From an uncultured Oscillospiraceae bacterium (GTDB lineage Bacteria > Bacillota > Clostridia > Oscillospirales > Oscillospiraceae): 64,000 nt of DNA. The DNA lies in contig CAAFPE010000102.1 in NCBI GenBank assembly GCA_900764755.1, forward strand, positions 1-64,000. The letters are read 5' to 3'. The position numbers and the translations under genes are program-made. Of the stretch, positions 1 to 7,694 are shown one piece after another. The notes under the pieces are model-generated. The model saw nothing but the letters and a program-made list of their open reading frames with translations. It ran no database searches and had not been told where the DNA came from. Every line of letters begins with the position of its first letter. Position 1 is the stretch's first letter.

Positions 1-27
1 CCAAAGCCTTGCGCCGCAAGGCTTTGG
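1..27. terminator. perfect hairpin, probable end of an upstream transcript
   Basis: A 12-bp perfect inverted repeat with a 3-nt loop occupies the first 27 bases. The following bases are T-rich but contain no clean T run, so this may be a terminator for a gene left of the window or a simple structural repeat. No coding sequence is visible before base 140. Confidence 0.4.
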
Positions 28-139
28 GCGGTCTTTCTATTTGTTCCAAAAATTTTTAAAAAAATTTTAAAAATCGGTGTCCAAAATCGGGCCTCTCATT
101 TGTTATAGATAGTAGAAACAAAGAAAGGAAGTGGTTCCC

Positions 140-577
140 ATGTTTTACAAAAAAACAGCGATCCCAGTCCTATGTCTCTCTCTATGCCTATGCGGAGGAA
201 TGGTTCCTAAGGCCGCCGCGTTAGAGGTGCTAGAACCAGTTAGGCAAGGAGAAATCACCCCCTATGCAACATATATCCGAAGTAAGACCTGTGTGCTCAG
301 TATTTCGGGTGGAACTGCAATAGTACAGGCCAGTGTCGGCAGACAACATGGAACGACAGATAGTTGTAAAGTTGTGGCCTATCTTCAGGAAAAGTCCGGG
401 ACTACCTGGAAAACCGTTGCCACCTGGACGGACGAATCAGATGGACTTCGGGCATCGGTGTCGAAGAGCAAGTCTGTAACTGCTGGCAAGACTTATCGTG
501 CCAAGGCGGTGGTGACCGCTTGGTCCGGGAGCGATTCGGAGAGCGCAACGATCTATTCCTCGGAAGAAACAGCATAA
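140..577 (+). CDS. small secreted protein, Ig-like fold predicted
   Basis: The 145-residue product has an N-terminal signal peptide (KK, a hydrophobic stretch, then an AAA-type cleavage site near residue 28). The rest is beta-rich and ends in a pattern G-K-x-Y-x-A-x-A-x-V. The ATG at 140 is preferred over the GTG at 131 because the AAAGGAAG ribosome site ends at about 131, nine bases before 140. The mature part resembles the secreted protein at 59438-59857 (shared KSG-x2-W, G-x2-Y and VV-x-A/V positions), so the two appear to be distant paralogues. The function is unknown; an extracellular or envelope-associated role is inferred from the signal peptide. Confidence 0.75.
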   Translation: MFYKKTAIPVLCLSLCLCGGMVPKAAALEVLEPVRQGEITPYATYIRSKTCVLSISGGTAIVQASVGRQHGTTDSCKVVAYLQEKSGTTWKTVATWTDESDGLRASVSKSKSVTAGKTYRAKAVVTAWSGSDSESATIYSSEETA

Positions 578-659
578 GACCATGTAAAAAGTACCAAAGT
601 GTGAAAAAGGTTCTGAAAACATCTTGAAATTTGAGAAAGGTGAGTGTGAGTGCTAGACT

Positions 660-1256
660 ATGAAAAAGAAGATTTTGACGTTGGTTTTGGCGATGGCAAT
701 GGTGTTGGGATGTATTTTTACTAGTTATGCTGCCCCTGTTGCGGGTGAACTCATTGGAGGAGAAAGATTGGTAATCAGTGATGATGCGCTTACCAATTAT
801 GATCCGGTTTATTTTAAGGAGGGAGATGATGGGACCTATATTGAGACGTATGCATCCAATTTAACATTGGAATTATCCATTGTGGATTATTTGACTGGTG
901 GGTTGCCAAGAAACCAGATGCTTACAACAAAAAATAACGTGGGGAGCATTAAATTAAGAGACTTTGAAGGAGACTCTGTTCGGATTAGATTGACTAATCT
1001 TGAATATGAATCTACGGGATATATCCGTGGTGGTCTGGCAACGTACAATGAAGCCAATGGAACATTTGATGCGGAAGCTTATATTACGCTTGACATAAGT
1101 GCGGGCTCAAATGTAGATACAGCGTACGATACATTTCCTATCAATGGAACAAGCCTTCAATATAAGAAAGATGCCAAAATGTATGGTTTTATAAATAACC
1201 GTACAGGAGGAAATCTCACTTATGGTGAATTGAAGGTTTATGATTTTAATATTTAA
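660..1256 (+). CDS. hypothetical secreted protein
   Basis: The 198-residue product begins MKKKILTLVLAMAMVLG and has a signal peptide that probably ends at YAA, near residue 25. The mature part is beta-rich and carries no motif I recognise. The gene is clearly AT-richer than the metabolic genes further right. It ends 3 bp before the next ATG, so the pair is very likely cotranscribed and perhaps translationally coupled. It probably belongs with the small exported proteins on either side; no function can be assigned. Confidence 0.7.
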   Translation: MKKKILTLVLAMAMVLGCIFTSYAAPVAGELIGGERLVISDDALTNYDPVYFKEGDDGTYIETYASNLTLELSIVDYLTGGLPRNQMLTTKNNVGSIKLRDFEGDSVRIRLTNLEYESTGYIRGGLATYNEANGTFDAEAYITLDISAGSNVDTAYDTFPINGTSLQYKKDAKMYGFINNRTGGNLTYGELKVYDFNI

Positions 1257-1259
1257 GCT

Positions 1260-1766
1260 ATGAAAAAATATTATAAAATTTCCTTGATATTGGGGTTGCT
1301 GTTCGTTTGCTTTTTGGGTGTTTTCGTTGTCAGGCAGATGCAGAGAACCTCATGGACTGAGCAGGAAGCAGAAAAATTTGCGGAATCTTATCTGGATAGG
1401 CTAATGGAAAAAGGCTCGGCCAGTGTGGTGGATGACTGCTATTTTTCAACGGAAACAGAACGGGAGATGTTTCAGGAAGGCAGCTTCTTCTATACGGGAT
1501 ATGAGATCAAAGAGATCGATCGTATCAATGACCACCTGTACGTATTGACGGTTGAACTGGAAAAACCGGTGTGGGACCAGAAGGACGGACAGCGGGAAAC
1601 AGTATATAATTTTGTCGCACAGATTGATGGGAAAAAATACTATATGAACAATGTCAGAAATGTCCCAGAAGCTGTGCAGGAGGGTCTGGACAGAGATAAA
1701 TATGCGACCTCTGGAGAAGATGGGCTGACATTGGACAATATACAGGACCTCCAAATGGGAGATTGA
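1260..1766 (+). CDS. membrane-anchored hypothetical protein
   Basis: The 168-residue product has one N-terminal transmembrane anchor (about residues 7-25) followed by a soluble extracytoplasmic domain. The soluble part resembles small NTF2-like or DUF4878-type lipoprotein domains: a helix with EAEKFAESYLDRL, then alternating strands. That resemblance is only suggestive. It starts 3 bp after the preceding stop and therefore belongs to the same transcript. It has no lipobox. Confidence 0.7.
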   Translation: MKKYYKISLILGLLFVCFLGVFVVRQMQRTSWTEQEAEKFAESYLDRLMEKGSASVVDDCYFSTETEREMFQEGSFFYTGYEIKEIDRINDHLYVLTVELEKPVWDQKDGQRETVYNFVAQIDGKKYYMNNVRNVPEAVQEGLDRDKYATSGEDGLTLDNIQDLQMGD

Positions 1767-1903
1767 GCAAATACGATACGGAATGATTGCCACTGTAAAG
1801 CGGGCCCCGGAGGAGTAAAGGAGGGCCCAAGACCGCACTTACAGGGACGGGAGAGAAAAACCATAATGGCGCAGAGGCGTGGAAAGATGAGGTGAACAGG
1901 ACG

Positions 1904-2314
1904 ATGTCTATGCGGACAAGAAAGCTTTTGGAGGTACTGGCGTTTTTGGTGACGCTTGGCGCGGCCTATGCGCTGTGGTTCTTGCCCATGAACATCGTGC
2001 AGGAGCTGCTGACGCTGGCGGTGGGGCTTGGCGTTCAGTGTGGGACGTCTGTGGGCAGAGAGGAGGCCAGAAGGATCTTTGCAAAGCGGTTCCGCCGCAT
2101 GGAATGGATCCTGTTCCTGGTGATCGCGATAGGGGGAAACTGGCTGATCCAATTTGCTCTGCCGGAAAATGCGCGCTGGATCATGGTGAACGGAGCGTTT
2201 CCCGCCTATCTGGCGGCCTGTATGCTGATCCGGTCGGCGTGCTATCTGGTCTATCGGTTCGTCCCGGGGCGTTTCCGCCTGCCGCCGGAGCAGACTCCCA
2301 AGGCGGAGGAATAA
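1904..2314 (+). CDS. small integral membrane protein
   Basis: The 136-residue product has four hydrophobic segments (about residues 8-27, 30-45, 65-82 and 92-112), with basic residues between segments 2 and 3. In-frame GTG 1892, ATG 1904 and ATG 1910 are possible starts. ATG 1904 is chosen because GATGAGGTG lies about 9 nt upstream. No family is recognised. It sits with the following small membrane gene and may share its transcript. Confidence 0.6.
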   Translation: MSMRTRKLLEVLAFLVTLGAAYALWFLPMNIVQELLTLAVGLGVQCGTSVGREEARRIFAKRFRRMEWILFLVIAIGGNWLIQFALPENARWIMVNGAFPAYLAACMLIRSACYLVYRFVPGRFRLPPEQTPKAEE

Positions 2315-2402
2315 AAGAGGGACAGCCGCACAAGAGAGGAGACAGCGGACATGAAACCATTTCGCCGACGCGGTTTTCCCGCTCCCACTTTGGGAAAGCC
2401 AT

Positions 2403-2753
2403 TTGATAGACAGGGCCCTGCGTGAGGGGCTGGGGTATCTGCACTACAACAAAAGTCCGCTTTTGTTCGTGGATGTGACCATCCTGACGCTCCTGCTGGC
2501 GGTCAGCGGTTGGTTTGAAAAGCGGACCTTCACCAGCGGGGTGTGGTGGTTCAAGAAGGATGAAGATACCCAGCTCCTTCCGGGCGGGCGGCGGGCCTAT
2601 CTCTGGAGCAGTGCGCTCAGCATGGCGGTCAGCCTGCTGGCTATGGGGCTGTGCCTCTGGGTCGGACAGCGGTGGGCGGTGGTGCTCCCGCTGGTCAACG
2701 GGTCCGCGCTGTGGCTGGGATTTCGGATGCTGTTTTCCGGCAGTGAGGAGTGA
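2403..2753 (+). CDS. small membrane protein, likely 5' frameshift
   Basis: This frame encodes about 116 residues with three hydrophobic segments (about 20-37, 66-85 and 87-105). Its only start is a TTG at 2403 with no ribosome site. A strong AGAGGAGA site instead precedes the ATG at 2351, which opens a different frame that runs 24 codons (M-K-P-F-R-R-R...) and stops at 2425, overlapping this frame. The simplest reading is a single-base indel near 2400-2425 that split a gene of about 134 codons, or a sequencing error. A terminator follows directly. Confidence 0.5.
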   Translation: MIDRALREGLGYLHYNKSPLLFVDVTILTLLLAVSGWFEKRTFTSGVWWFKKDEDTQLLPGGRRAYLWSSALSMAVSLLAMGLCLWVGQRWAVVLPLVNGSALWLGFRMLFSGSEE

Positions 2754-2755
2754 AT

Positions 2756-2791
2756 GAGGGCGGCCGCCGGGCCGCCCTCTTGTGTTTTTTT
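2756..2791 (+). terminator. rho-independent terminator
   Basis: A 10-bp GC-rich stem (GAGGGCGGCC with its complement) and 4-nt loop are followed by TTGTGTTTTTTT. It closes the membrane-protein transcript that ends at 2753. Confidence 0.85.
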
Positions 2792-2799
2792 GCCGCGGT

Positions 2800-3133
2800 T
2801 CTTTTTCAAAGGAATCCCTGACCAAAGCCGCGCTTTGGCAGGCCGGTGACGTGCTGAACGTTGTTTCTGCCTCCCTGGAGCGGCTCAAGGAAGAACTGCG
2901 CGCCCTGGCCGTGCAGTTCTTTCGGAATATCCCGTGGTCATGGCATGAGCGGTGCAGGAGATTTTCTTGGTCCGCAGTTCATGGAAAAACTTAGGGATGT
3001 AACCCGGTTCACCCAAAGAAATGCCATGATTGCTTTTGCAGACGTTGATCCTGCGCCAACAAGTTCCTGTGCATCTGCTGCGGGTGAGTCAGGGAGCATC
3101 TCACTCAACGGGAAAGTCCACATCACAAATCTG
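2800..3133 (+). pseudogene. degraded IS110-family transposase fragment
   Basis: Reading across frames gives the C-terminal half of an IS110/IS116/IS902 transposase. First comes LKEELRALAVQ with E-Y-P-V-V-M-A, then, after a one-base deletion near 2943, M-S-G-A-G-D-F-L-G-P-Q-F, D-V-T-R-F and A-F-A-D-V-D-P. A further frame change leads to R-V-S-Q-G-x-S-H. The G-x-G-x2-L-G-P-Q and FAG-x-DP-type signature is typical of IS110. No intact reading frame or IS ends are visible, so the element is dead. It marks past insertion just upstream of the Hsp90-like gene. Confidence 0.75.
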
Positions 3134-3140
3134 AATGAAG

Positions 3141-3539
3141 GGCAAATCTCTCTTCCAAAGAAAACGGATGATGTGGTATAATAAAGATTACCCATTTTGA
3201 AGTTTGCAGTCCGAGGTCTTGCTATGGAAGAAAAACTAGGACAGTCTCTGGCTGTTCTGTTCAAGTATGAAAAATTGATTTTGACTGAAGAAGAAACCAC
3301 ATCCGCTGGTGGATGTGGTGTATCTCTCGTGGCTTTTTCACGCCCTGCGCTTGCTGCCTATACGACAGTGCGGCGCAAGGCGTTTTGTTATTTTAAGCCA
3401 TGAATTTATATGTGCTTTGGGCTGGGGGCAGAAAAAGTGGTATTCGATTGGATTTTAGCCCGGGGATTGCAGGGAGCGGATCGCTGTGCACCCGGCTTGC
3501 CCTGTTTTTCGGAGCATCAGTAGAAAGGGAGACCAAGCT
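3141..3539. other. non-coding gap with one hairpin
   Basis: No convincing gene is present in this AT-moderate stretch between the IS110 remnant and the Hsp90-like gene. A 9-bp inverted repeat (ACCACATCC and its complement, 3296-3319) is followed loosely by CTTTTT, so it could be a weak terminator. Short frames here lack ribosome sites. Confidence 0.5.
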
Positions 3540-5297
3540 ATGAGTGACACCTATCATTTTCAAGTAAATTTGGGCGGAATGCTGGATGTACTGTCCAACC
3601 ACCTGTATAAAAGCCCGGATGTGTTCCTACGGGAGCTGCTGCAAAACGGCGTGGACGCCGTCACCCTGCGGCAGAAGTCGCAGCCGGATTGGAACGGAGG
3701 AAAAATCACCATCACTGTGGAGCCGGGCCGCCGCCTGATCTTCAGGGACAACGGCGCGGGCCTGAGCGAGGAGGGCATCCACCGCTTCCTGGCGGTGATC
3801 GGCCAGTCCTCCAAGACGGAACTGGTCAACGGAACAATCCCCGAGGACTACATTGGCCGGTTCGGCATCGGCCTGCTCTCCTGCTTCATGGTGTCGGACT
3901 CCATCGTGGTCCACACCCGGCCGGCGGCGGGCGGCGGAGCCCATGTGTGGACGGGGCTTCCCGACGGTACTTACACCCTGGAGCCGCTGGCGGAATGCCC
4001 GGTGGGCACGGCGGTGATCCTGACCGCCAAGCCCGGCATGGAGCACTACTTCCAGCCCCGGAAGGCGGCCGAGCTGGTGCGCTATTACGGGCTGGCGCTG
4101 CCCGTTCCCGTCTACCTGTCCGGCGATCCGGAGCGGCTCAACAGCATCCCCGCCGACTTTACCGGCATCAGCCGCAGCCAGCTGCTCTCCTTTGGCGAAT
4201 GGCTCTTTGAGGAGGCGTTTCTGGAGGCCATCCCCATCCAGACGCCCCACATCAGCGGCGTGGCCTATGTGCTCCCTTACCGCACCGCCTCCTCCGCCAA
4301 GGGCAGGCACCGCATCTACCTCAAGCAGATGCTTTTGACCGAGCGGGGGGATACCCTGCTGCCGCCCTGGGCCTTCTTTTTGCAGTGCTTCCTCAACACC
4401 CGGGGCCTGCGGCCCACCGCCTCCCGGGAGGACTTTTATGAGGACAGGGCGCTGTCTGATGCCCGGGGGGAGTTTGCCGCCGCAGTACGCCGCCACCTGG
4501 CCCAGCTGGCGGAGGAGGACCCGGACCGGCTGAAGGGCATCGTGTCCGTCCACGCGGAGGCCATCAAGGCCATGGCGGTCTGGGATGAGGAGTTGTTCCG
4601 GCTGTTTATCGACTACCTCAGCTTCGAGACCAGCGAGGGGCTGATGACCGGCGCCGCCCTGAAGCGGGCCGGCGAGGCCGTCTGGGTCCACAGCGTCCCC
4701 AAGTTCAAACAGCTCAAACCCATTTTCATGGCCCAGGGGCGGCTGCTCATCTGCACCGGCTACACCAGCGACCAGGAACTGATCCAGGCCATGGCAGAGC
4801 GCTTTGGCCTGCCCTTCCAGCCCCTCCGCGAGGACGATATGTTTGATACCCTGGAGGACGTCACCCCCGCCGAGCGGCAGCGGGGGGAACTGCTGCTCCG
4901 GGCGGCGGATGAGGCCCTCTTCCCCTTCGAGTGTCAGGCCAAGCTCCGCCGCTTCCTGCCCGCCGACCTGCCGGTGCTGTACGCCATGAGCGACGAGGTG
5001 CAGTTCCTGCGCCAGCTCCAGTCCGCCCAGGAGAGCAGCAGCGGCATCTTCTCCGACGCCCTGGCCTCCATGCTCTCCGGCGTGGAGGAGCGGCCCCTGG
5101 CCACTCTCTATTTGAATCTGAACAGCCCCATCGTCCGCCGCCTGTGCGCGGCACGGGATACCGGGCTTTTGGAAAGCATGGTGCAGGTGCTGTATGTGCA
5201 AGCCCTGCTGGCCGGGGGACATCCCCTCCGGGGCGGCGAGCTCAAGACCATGAACCAGGCCCTGCTGGATCTGTTGGAGCATACGGCGGGAATTTGA
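3540..5297 (+). CDS. divergent Hsp90-family ATPase (HtpG-like)
   Basis: The 585-residue product has an N-terminal GHKL ATPase domain. The N-box is R31-E-L-L-Q-N36-G-V-D39-A; D-N-G-A-G-L lies near residues 74-80 and G-R-F-G-I-G-L-L near 111-118. A middle domain follows with an R-G-L-R-P-T-A-S-R-E-D motif near 295-305, which corresponds to the Hsp90 catalytic-loop region. Length is close to bacterial HtpG (about 620). The Q-N-G-V-D variant of the classic S-N-A-S-D box and the accessory setting suggest the divergent 'HSP90 family protein' subgroup rather than the housekeeping chaperone. The ATG at 3540 follows GAAAGGGAG. Its neighbours are immunity-like genes, so a link to folding or control of island proteins is possible but unproven. 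Confidence 0.85.
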   Translation: MSDTYHFQVNLGGMLDVLSNHLYKSPDVFLRELLQNGVDAVTLRQKSQPDWNGGKITITVEPGRRLIFRDNGAGLSEEGIHRFLAVIGQSSKTELVNGTIPEDYIGRFGIGLLSCFMVSDSIVVHTRPAAGGGAHVWTGLPDGTYTLEPLAECPVGTAVILTAKPGMEHYFQPRKAAELVRYYGLALPVPVYLSGDPERLNSIPADFTGISRSQLLSFGEWLFEEAFLEAIPIQTPHISGVAYVLPYRTASSAKGRHRIYLKQMLLTERGDTLLPPWAFFLQCFLNTRGLRPTASREDFYEDRALSDARGEFAAAVRRHLAQLAEEDPDRLKGIVSVHAEAIKAMAVWDEELFRLFIDYLSFETSEGLMTGAALKRAGEAVWVHSVPKFKQLKPIFMAQGRLLICTGYTSDQELIQAMAERFGLPFQPLREDDMFDTLEDVTPAERQRGELLLRAADEALFPFECQAKLRRFLPADLPVLYAMSDEVQFLRQLQSAQESSSGIFSDALASMLSGVEERPLATLYLNLNSPIVRRLCAARDTGLLESMVQVLYVQALLAGGHPLRGGELKTMNQALLDLLEHTAGI

Positions 5298-5372
5298 TAG
5301 CCGGAAAAGGAAGATACATAGTGTGATAAAATTAGTTGCGATAAATCGGAATTTTGTTAAGGAGGGAGAACG

Positions 5373-5735
5373 ATGAACTTAGACAGTATCAGGTCTATTC
5401 TTCCCAATTTCCAGATGGGAAATTTCAATATGTTTAACAAAATTACCTTATTGAAGTGGGAAACAAAATTGGATGAGCGCGATTGGGAAAATATTACCAA
5501 TCTTATATTAGAGATGATTTCGGATGAAAACTATAAAATCATCATGGAATTTTTGGATGTAAAAAGTTGGTGTTTTGATGGAGATGGACAAATTAAGGGA
5601 TTTTATATTCAAGATATGAGTGAAAATGGATATGAAAACGATGTAAGGTATAGGGTAGGTGATTATGAAGAAGATGCGATTAAATTCTATTGTTCAAATG
5701 TTGTCATTCAGAAATTTGAAAAAATTCTGTCATAG
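5373..5735 (+). CDS. small AT-rich protein, immunity-like
   Basis: The 120-residue acidic protein starts after a strong AAGGAGGGAG site. It contains K-S-W-C-F-D-G-D-G-Q-I-K-G-F and R-Y-R-V-G-D-Y-E motifs, which resemble small single-domain immunity proteins of polymorphic toxin loci (beta strands with a final F-Y-C-S-N-V strand). I cannot name the family. It is much more AT-rich than the Hsp90 gene upstream, which suggests separate acquisition. Its 3' end is directly followed by a truncated PC4-like fragment. Confidence 0.6.
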   Translation: MNLDSIRSILPNFQMGNFNMFNKITLLKWETKLDERDWENITNLILEMISDENYKIIMEFLDVKSWCFDGDGQIKGFYIQDMSENGYENDVRYRVGDYEEDAIKFYCSNVVIQKFEKILS

Positions 5736-5739
5736 TAAT

Positions 5740-5877
5740 TTTATATCTTGGAATCATAGAGAACCTGTTTATGATATTAGGACTTGGAATCAAGAACACA
5801 CAAAGTACGGAAAAGGTGTTACCCTAACATTACGTGAAATGGCGTTATTACAAGACTTCATGAAAGAGGGAAGATGA
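5740..5877 (+). pseudogene. 5'-truncated PC4/YdbC-like ssDNA-binding fragment
   Basis: The frame reads S-W-N-H-R-E-P-V-Y-D-I-R-T-W, then H-T-K-Y-G-K-G-V-T-L-T and a helix. This matches the C-terminal two thirds of YdbC-type PC4 proteins, which bind single-stranded DNA. The N-terminal strands (about 25 residues) are absent and no start codon with a ribosome site precedes it. The fragment was therefore cut by recombination just after the preceding gene's stop codon. It ends 10 bases before the next gene's ATG. Confidence 0.65.
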
Positions 5878-5887
5878 TGGTGAACAG

Positions 5888-6715
5888 ATGAGGATGAAGG
5901 AAGGCTTCTATTATTATAGGAGAAAACTCTACTATGGTACTTATGATGAGGATCAGACTGCCGGGAGCGGGTATGTCCGGCCTGAGGATCTGACGCCGGA
6001 GCTGGCAGAGCATTTCAGCGGGAACGACAGGGCTGTTTGCCGGTTCTGGGAAAACCACAGCTTGCTTGAACCGGAATACGCGGATTTACAGGCGATACTT
6101 TCCAAAATGAGCCTGTTTATGGATCTGAACACCGAACAGGAGGTCGATTTCTCCCCTGCTGAAAAAAGACTCCGGATGAAGCTCCCAAGGGAATTCAGGC
6201 TGATCTATACCGCGCTCCATGACCAGGCAGAATATTTTTCAAGCGCAGAGCGCTTTTTGACCCTGGACGAGCTCTACATAGCGGAAGGACGGCTTGTTTT
6301 CTTTCAAAAGAAACGGACCCCCATTGCCGGTTACGACATCGAAAGCGGCCGTTTGGCTCAGTACGATAAAAAGGAATGGAGCATCGAAAAAGGCGACGTC
6401 AGCTTTTATCAATTTTGCGTTGGGCGGATGATCACGATCGCGTTGGAGGCTAAGCCGGCAGTAAAAAAGGGGCGATGCAAGGGCGAGTTCGTGACAGCGC
6501 TTAACATCGCAAAGGAACTGGAAGCCTTTTGTAATGACAAATACCATCTCTTGTCAGAGTTTGAGGTGTACGGCATCGCGGTGATGTATTCAGAGGAAAA
6601 GCTGATCGCATGGATCCGGAGCAACGGCTTTTATGGGGATGTCCATGCGGGCGCGCTGGACAAGAGGCATCTGGAAGAATTCAGGGAGCACCTGGGGAAC
6701 ATCGTGTGGCACTGA
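5888..6715 (+). CDS. SMI1/KNR4 (SUKH)-like protein
   Basis: The 275-residue product has a central segment F-S-P-A-E-K-R-L-R-M-K-L-P-R-E-F-R-L-I-Y (about residues 90-110). This is the characteristic opening of the SUKH superfamily: helix, then hydrophobic-P-x-D/E-hydrophobic. Beta segments such as L-D-E-L-Y-I-A-E-G-R-L-V-F-F-Q-K follow. SUKH proteins commonly act as immunity proteins against polymorphic toxins by binding and blocking the toxin domain. The ATG at 5888 is used, with ATG 5894 possible. The N-terminal 80 residues and C-terminal 100 residues have no recognised fold, so it is longer than the usual single-domain form. No partner toxin is seen nearby. Confidence 0.6.
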   Translation: MRMKEGFYYYRRKLYYGTYDEDQTAGSGYVRPEDLTPELAEHFSGNDRAVCRFWENHSLLEPEYADLQAILSKMSLFMDLNTEQEVDFSPAEKRLRMKLPREFRLIYTALHDQAEYFSSAERFLTLDELYIAEGRLVFFQKKRTPIAGYDIESGRLAQYDKKEWSIEKGDVSFYQFCVGRMITIALEAKPAVKKGRCKGEFVTALNIAKELEAFCNDKYHLLSEFEVYGIAVMYSEEKLIAWIRSNGFYGDVHAGALDKRHLEEFREHLGNIVWH

Positions 6716-6721
6716 AAAGGC

Positions 6722-6785
6722 TCGCCTATGCACTTCCACCTTCGGCCTGAGGGAGATGGATCGTCCGCTGTTTCAGGTGGGAATG
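6722..6785 (+). repeat. intergenic copy A of a ~60-bp diverged repeat
   Basis: The stretch beginning TGCACTTCC and containing CGGCCTGAGGG and GCTGTTTC recurs at 7607-7668 with roughly three quarters of positions matching. Each copy lies between the end of one immunity-like gene and the ribosome site of the next. Both look like remnants of a common coding tail left by cassette exchange. Confidence 0.6.
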
Positions 6786-6812
6786 ACAAATTAGAATTAG
6801 GAGGAGAAACAC

Positions 6813-7415
6813 ATGAAAATAGATGAATTTATTTCGAAATGGAAAAAAGCCGAACCTGATTCTATATTTGTGAAGTACAATCCACAAATATTATTACAAC
6901 GAGGTGTGTCCGAAGAACTGAAAAATCAATTATCTGAATATGGTCTGCCTGAAAGTGCAGCACCGTACTTGAATTTCAAAAATATTGAAGATATGTCATT
7001 TCTGTTTCGTGACTATTACTACTTAGGGTTTACCGGAAATGGAGATTGGATATGTCTTAGTTCAAAAAATGGGAAAATTCTAATTGTCGATCATGAAATA
7101 TATGGAGAGGAAGAAGATGACAATTATGAAAGTGATGTAGAAAATAGTACCGAGGACACTGAAGATGTATGCGATGATGAAGATTTTGAAGGAATTTATT
7201 TGTTAAATACATCATTAGAGAAGTTATGCGAGTATTTATTGGTTTACAGAAGTTTCGTTGAAGAAACACTTTCTGATCATGTAAAAAATGATTGCAAAGA
7301 ATATGGAAAACTTATGTTGCAGTTGAAAAAAACACTAACTCAAATTGACGAAAAAGCCATGGAGGATGATGGTTTTTGGGCTATGGAAATTAGTTCCCTT
7401 TGTGAAGATATATAA
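6813..7415 (+). CDS. SUKH-4-like immunity protein
   Basis: The 200-residue acidic AT-rich protein has the layout of SUKH-4 immunity proteins. An N-terminal helix is followed by Y-G-L-P-E-S-A-A-P-Y-L-N-F (about 44-56), then Y-Y-L-G-F-T-G-N-G-D-W-I-C-L (about 72-85) and a strand with G-K-I-L-I-V-D-H. A long Asp/Glu-rich insert lies at about 98-125, and the C-terminal helices contain L-C-E-Y-L-L-V-Y. These proteins protect against secreted or contact-delivered toxins, but no toxin gene is adjacent. The start follows AGGAGGAGAAAC. It is flanked by the two copies of the short intergenic repeat. Confidence 0.75.
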   Translation: MKIDEFISKWKKAEPDSIFVKYNPQILLQRGVSEELKNQLSEYGLPESAAPYLNFKNIEDMSFLFRDYYYLGFTGNGDWICLSSKNGKILIVDHEIYGEEEDDNYESDVENSTEDTEDVCDDEDFEGIYLLNTSLEKLCEYLLVYRSFVEETLSDHVKNDCKEYGKLMLQLKKTLTQIDEKAMEDDGFWAMEISSLCEDI

Positions 7416-7694
7416 CTTCCGGTTTGTCGAGCAGCCCCCCGTCGTCCGTCCTACAGATCTATGTGCGAGATCCCAGACCGGGAGCGGTGCCAGGCGGTCA
7501 TCTCCGGTATGGACTTTGACGCCCTGGCCGAACGGAGCGAATACCGGGAGGACCTGTGGATTCCGTCTATGTCCCCATAATTCGGGGGGCGGAGCGGCAG
7601 AGCCGCCAAAACTGCACTTCCGCCCCCGGCCTGAGGGGGAGCGTCTGCTGTTTCGGATGGAAAAAGACAAAACAGATCAAGAGGTGTAGTCAAA
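7416..7694 (+). pseudogene. decayed coding remnant with repeat copy B
   Basis: This GC-rich spacer between two AT-rich genes reads, in broken frames, like the tail of a protein: E-I-P-D-R-E-R-C-Q-A-V-I-S-G-M-D-F-D-A-L, then E-D-L-W-I-P, then L-H-F-R-P-R-P-E-G. It has no start and no intact frame. The last part (7607-7668) is copy B of the repeat at 6722-6785. It probably marks the scar of a replaced gene cassette. Confidence 0.4.

Noticed and set aside
3627..5282. 551-codon minus-strand frame opposite the Hsp90-like gene
   Set aside because: The antisense frame has no ribosome site and no recognisable motif; the + strand gene has complete GHKL motifs.
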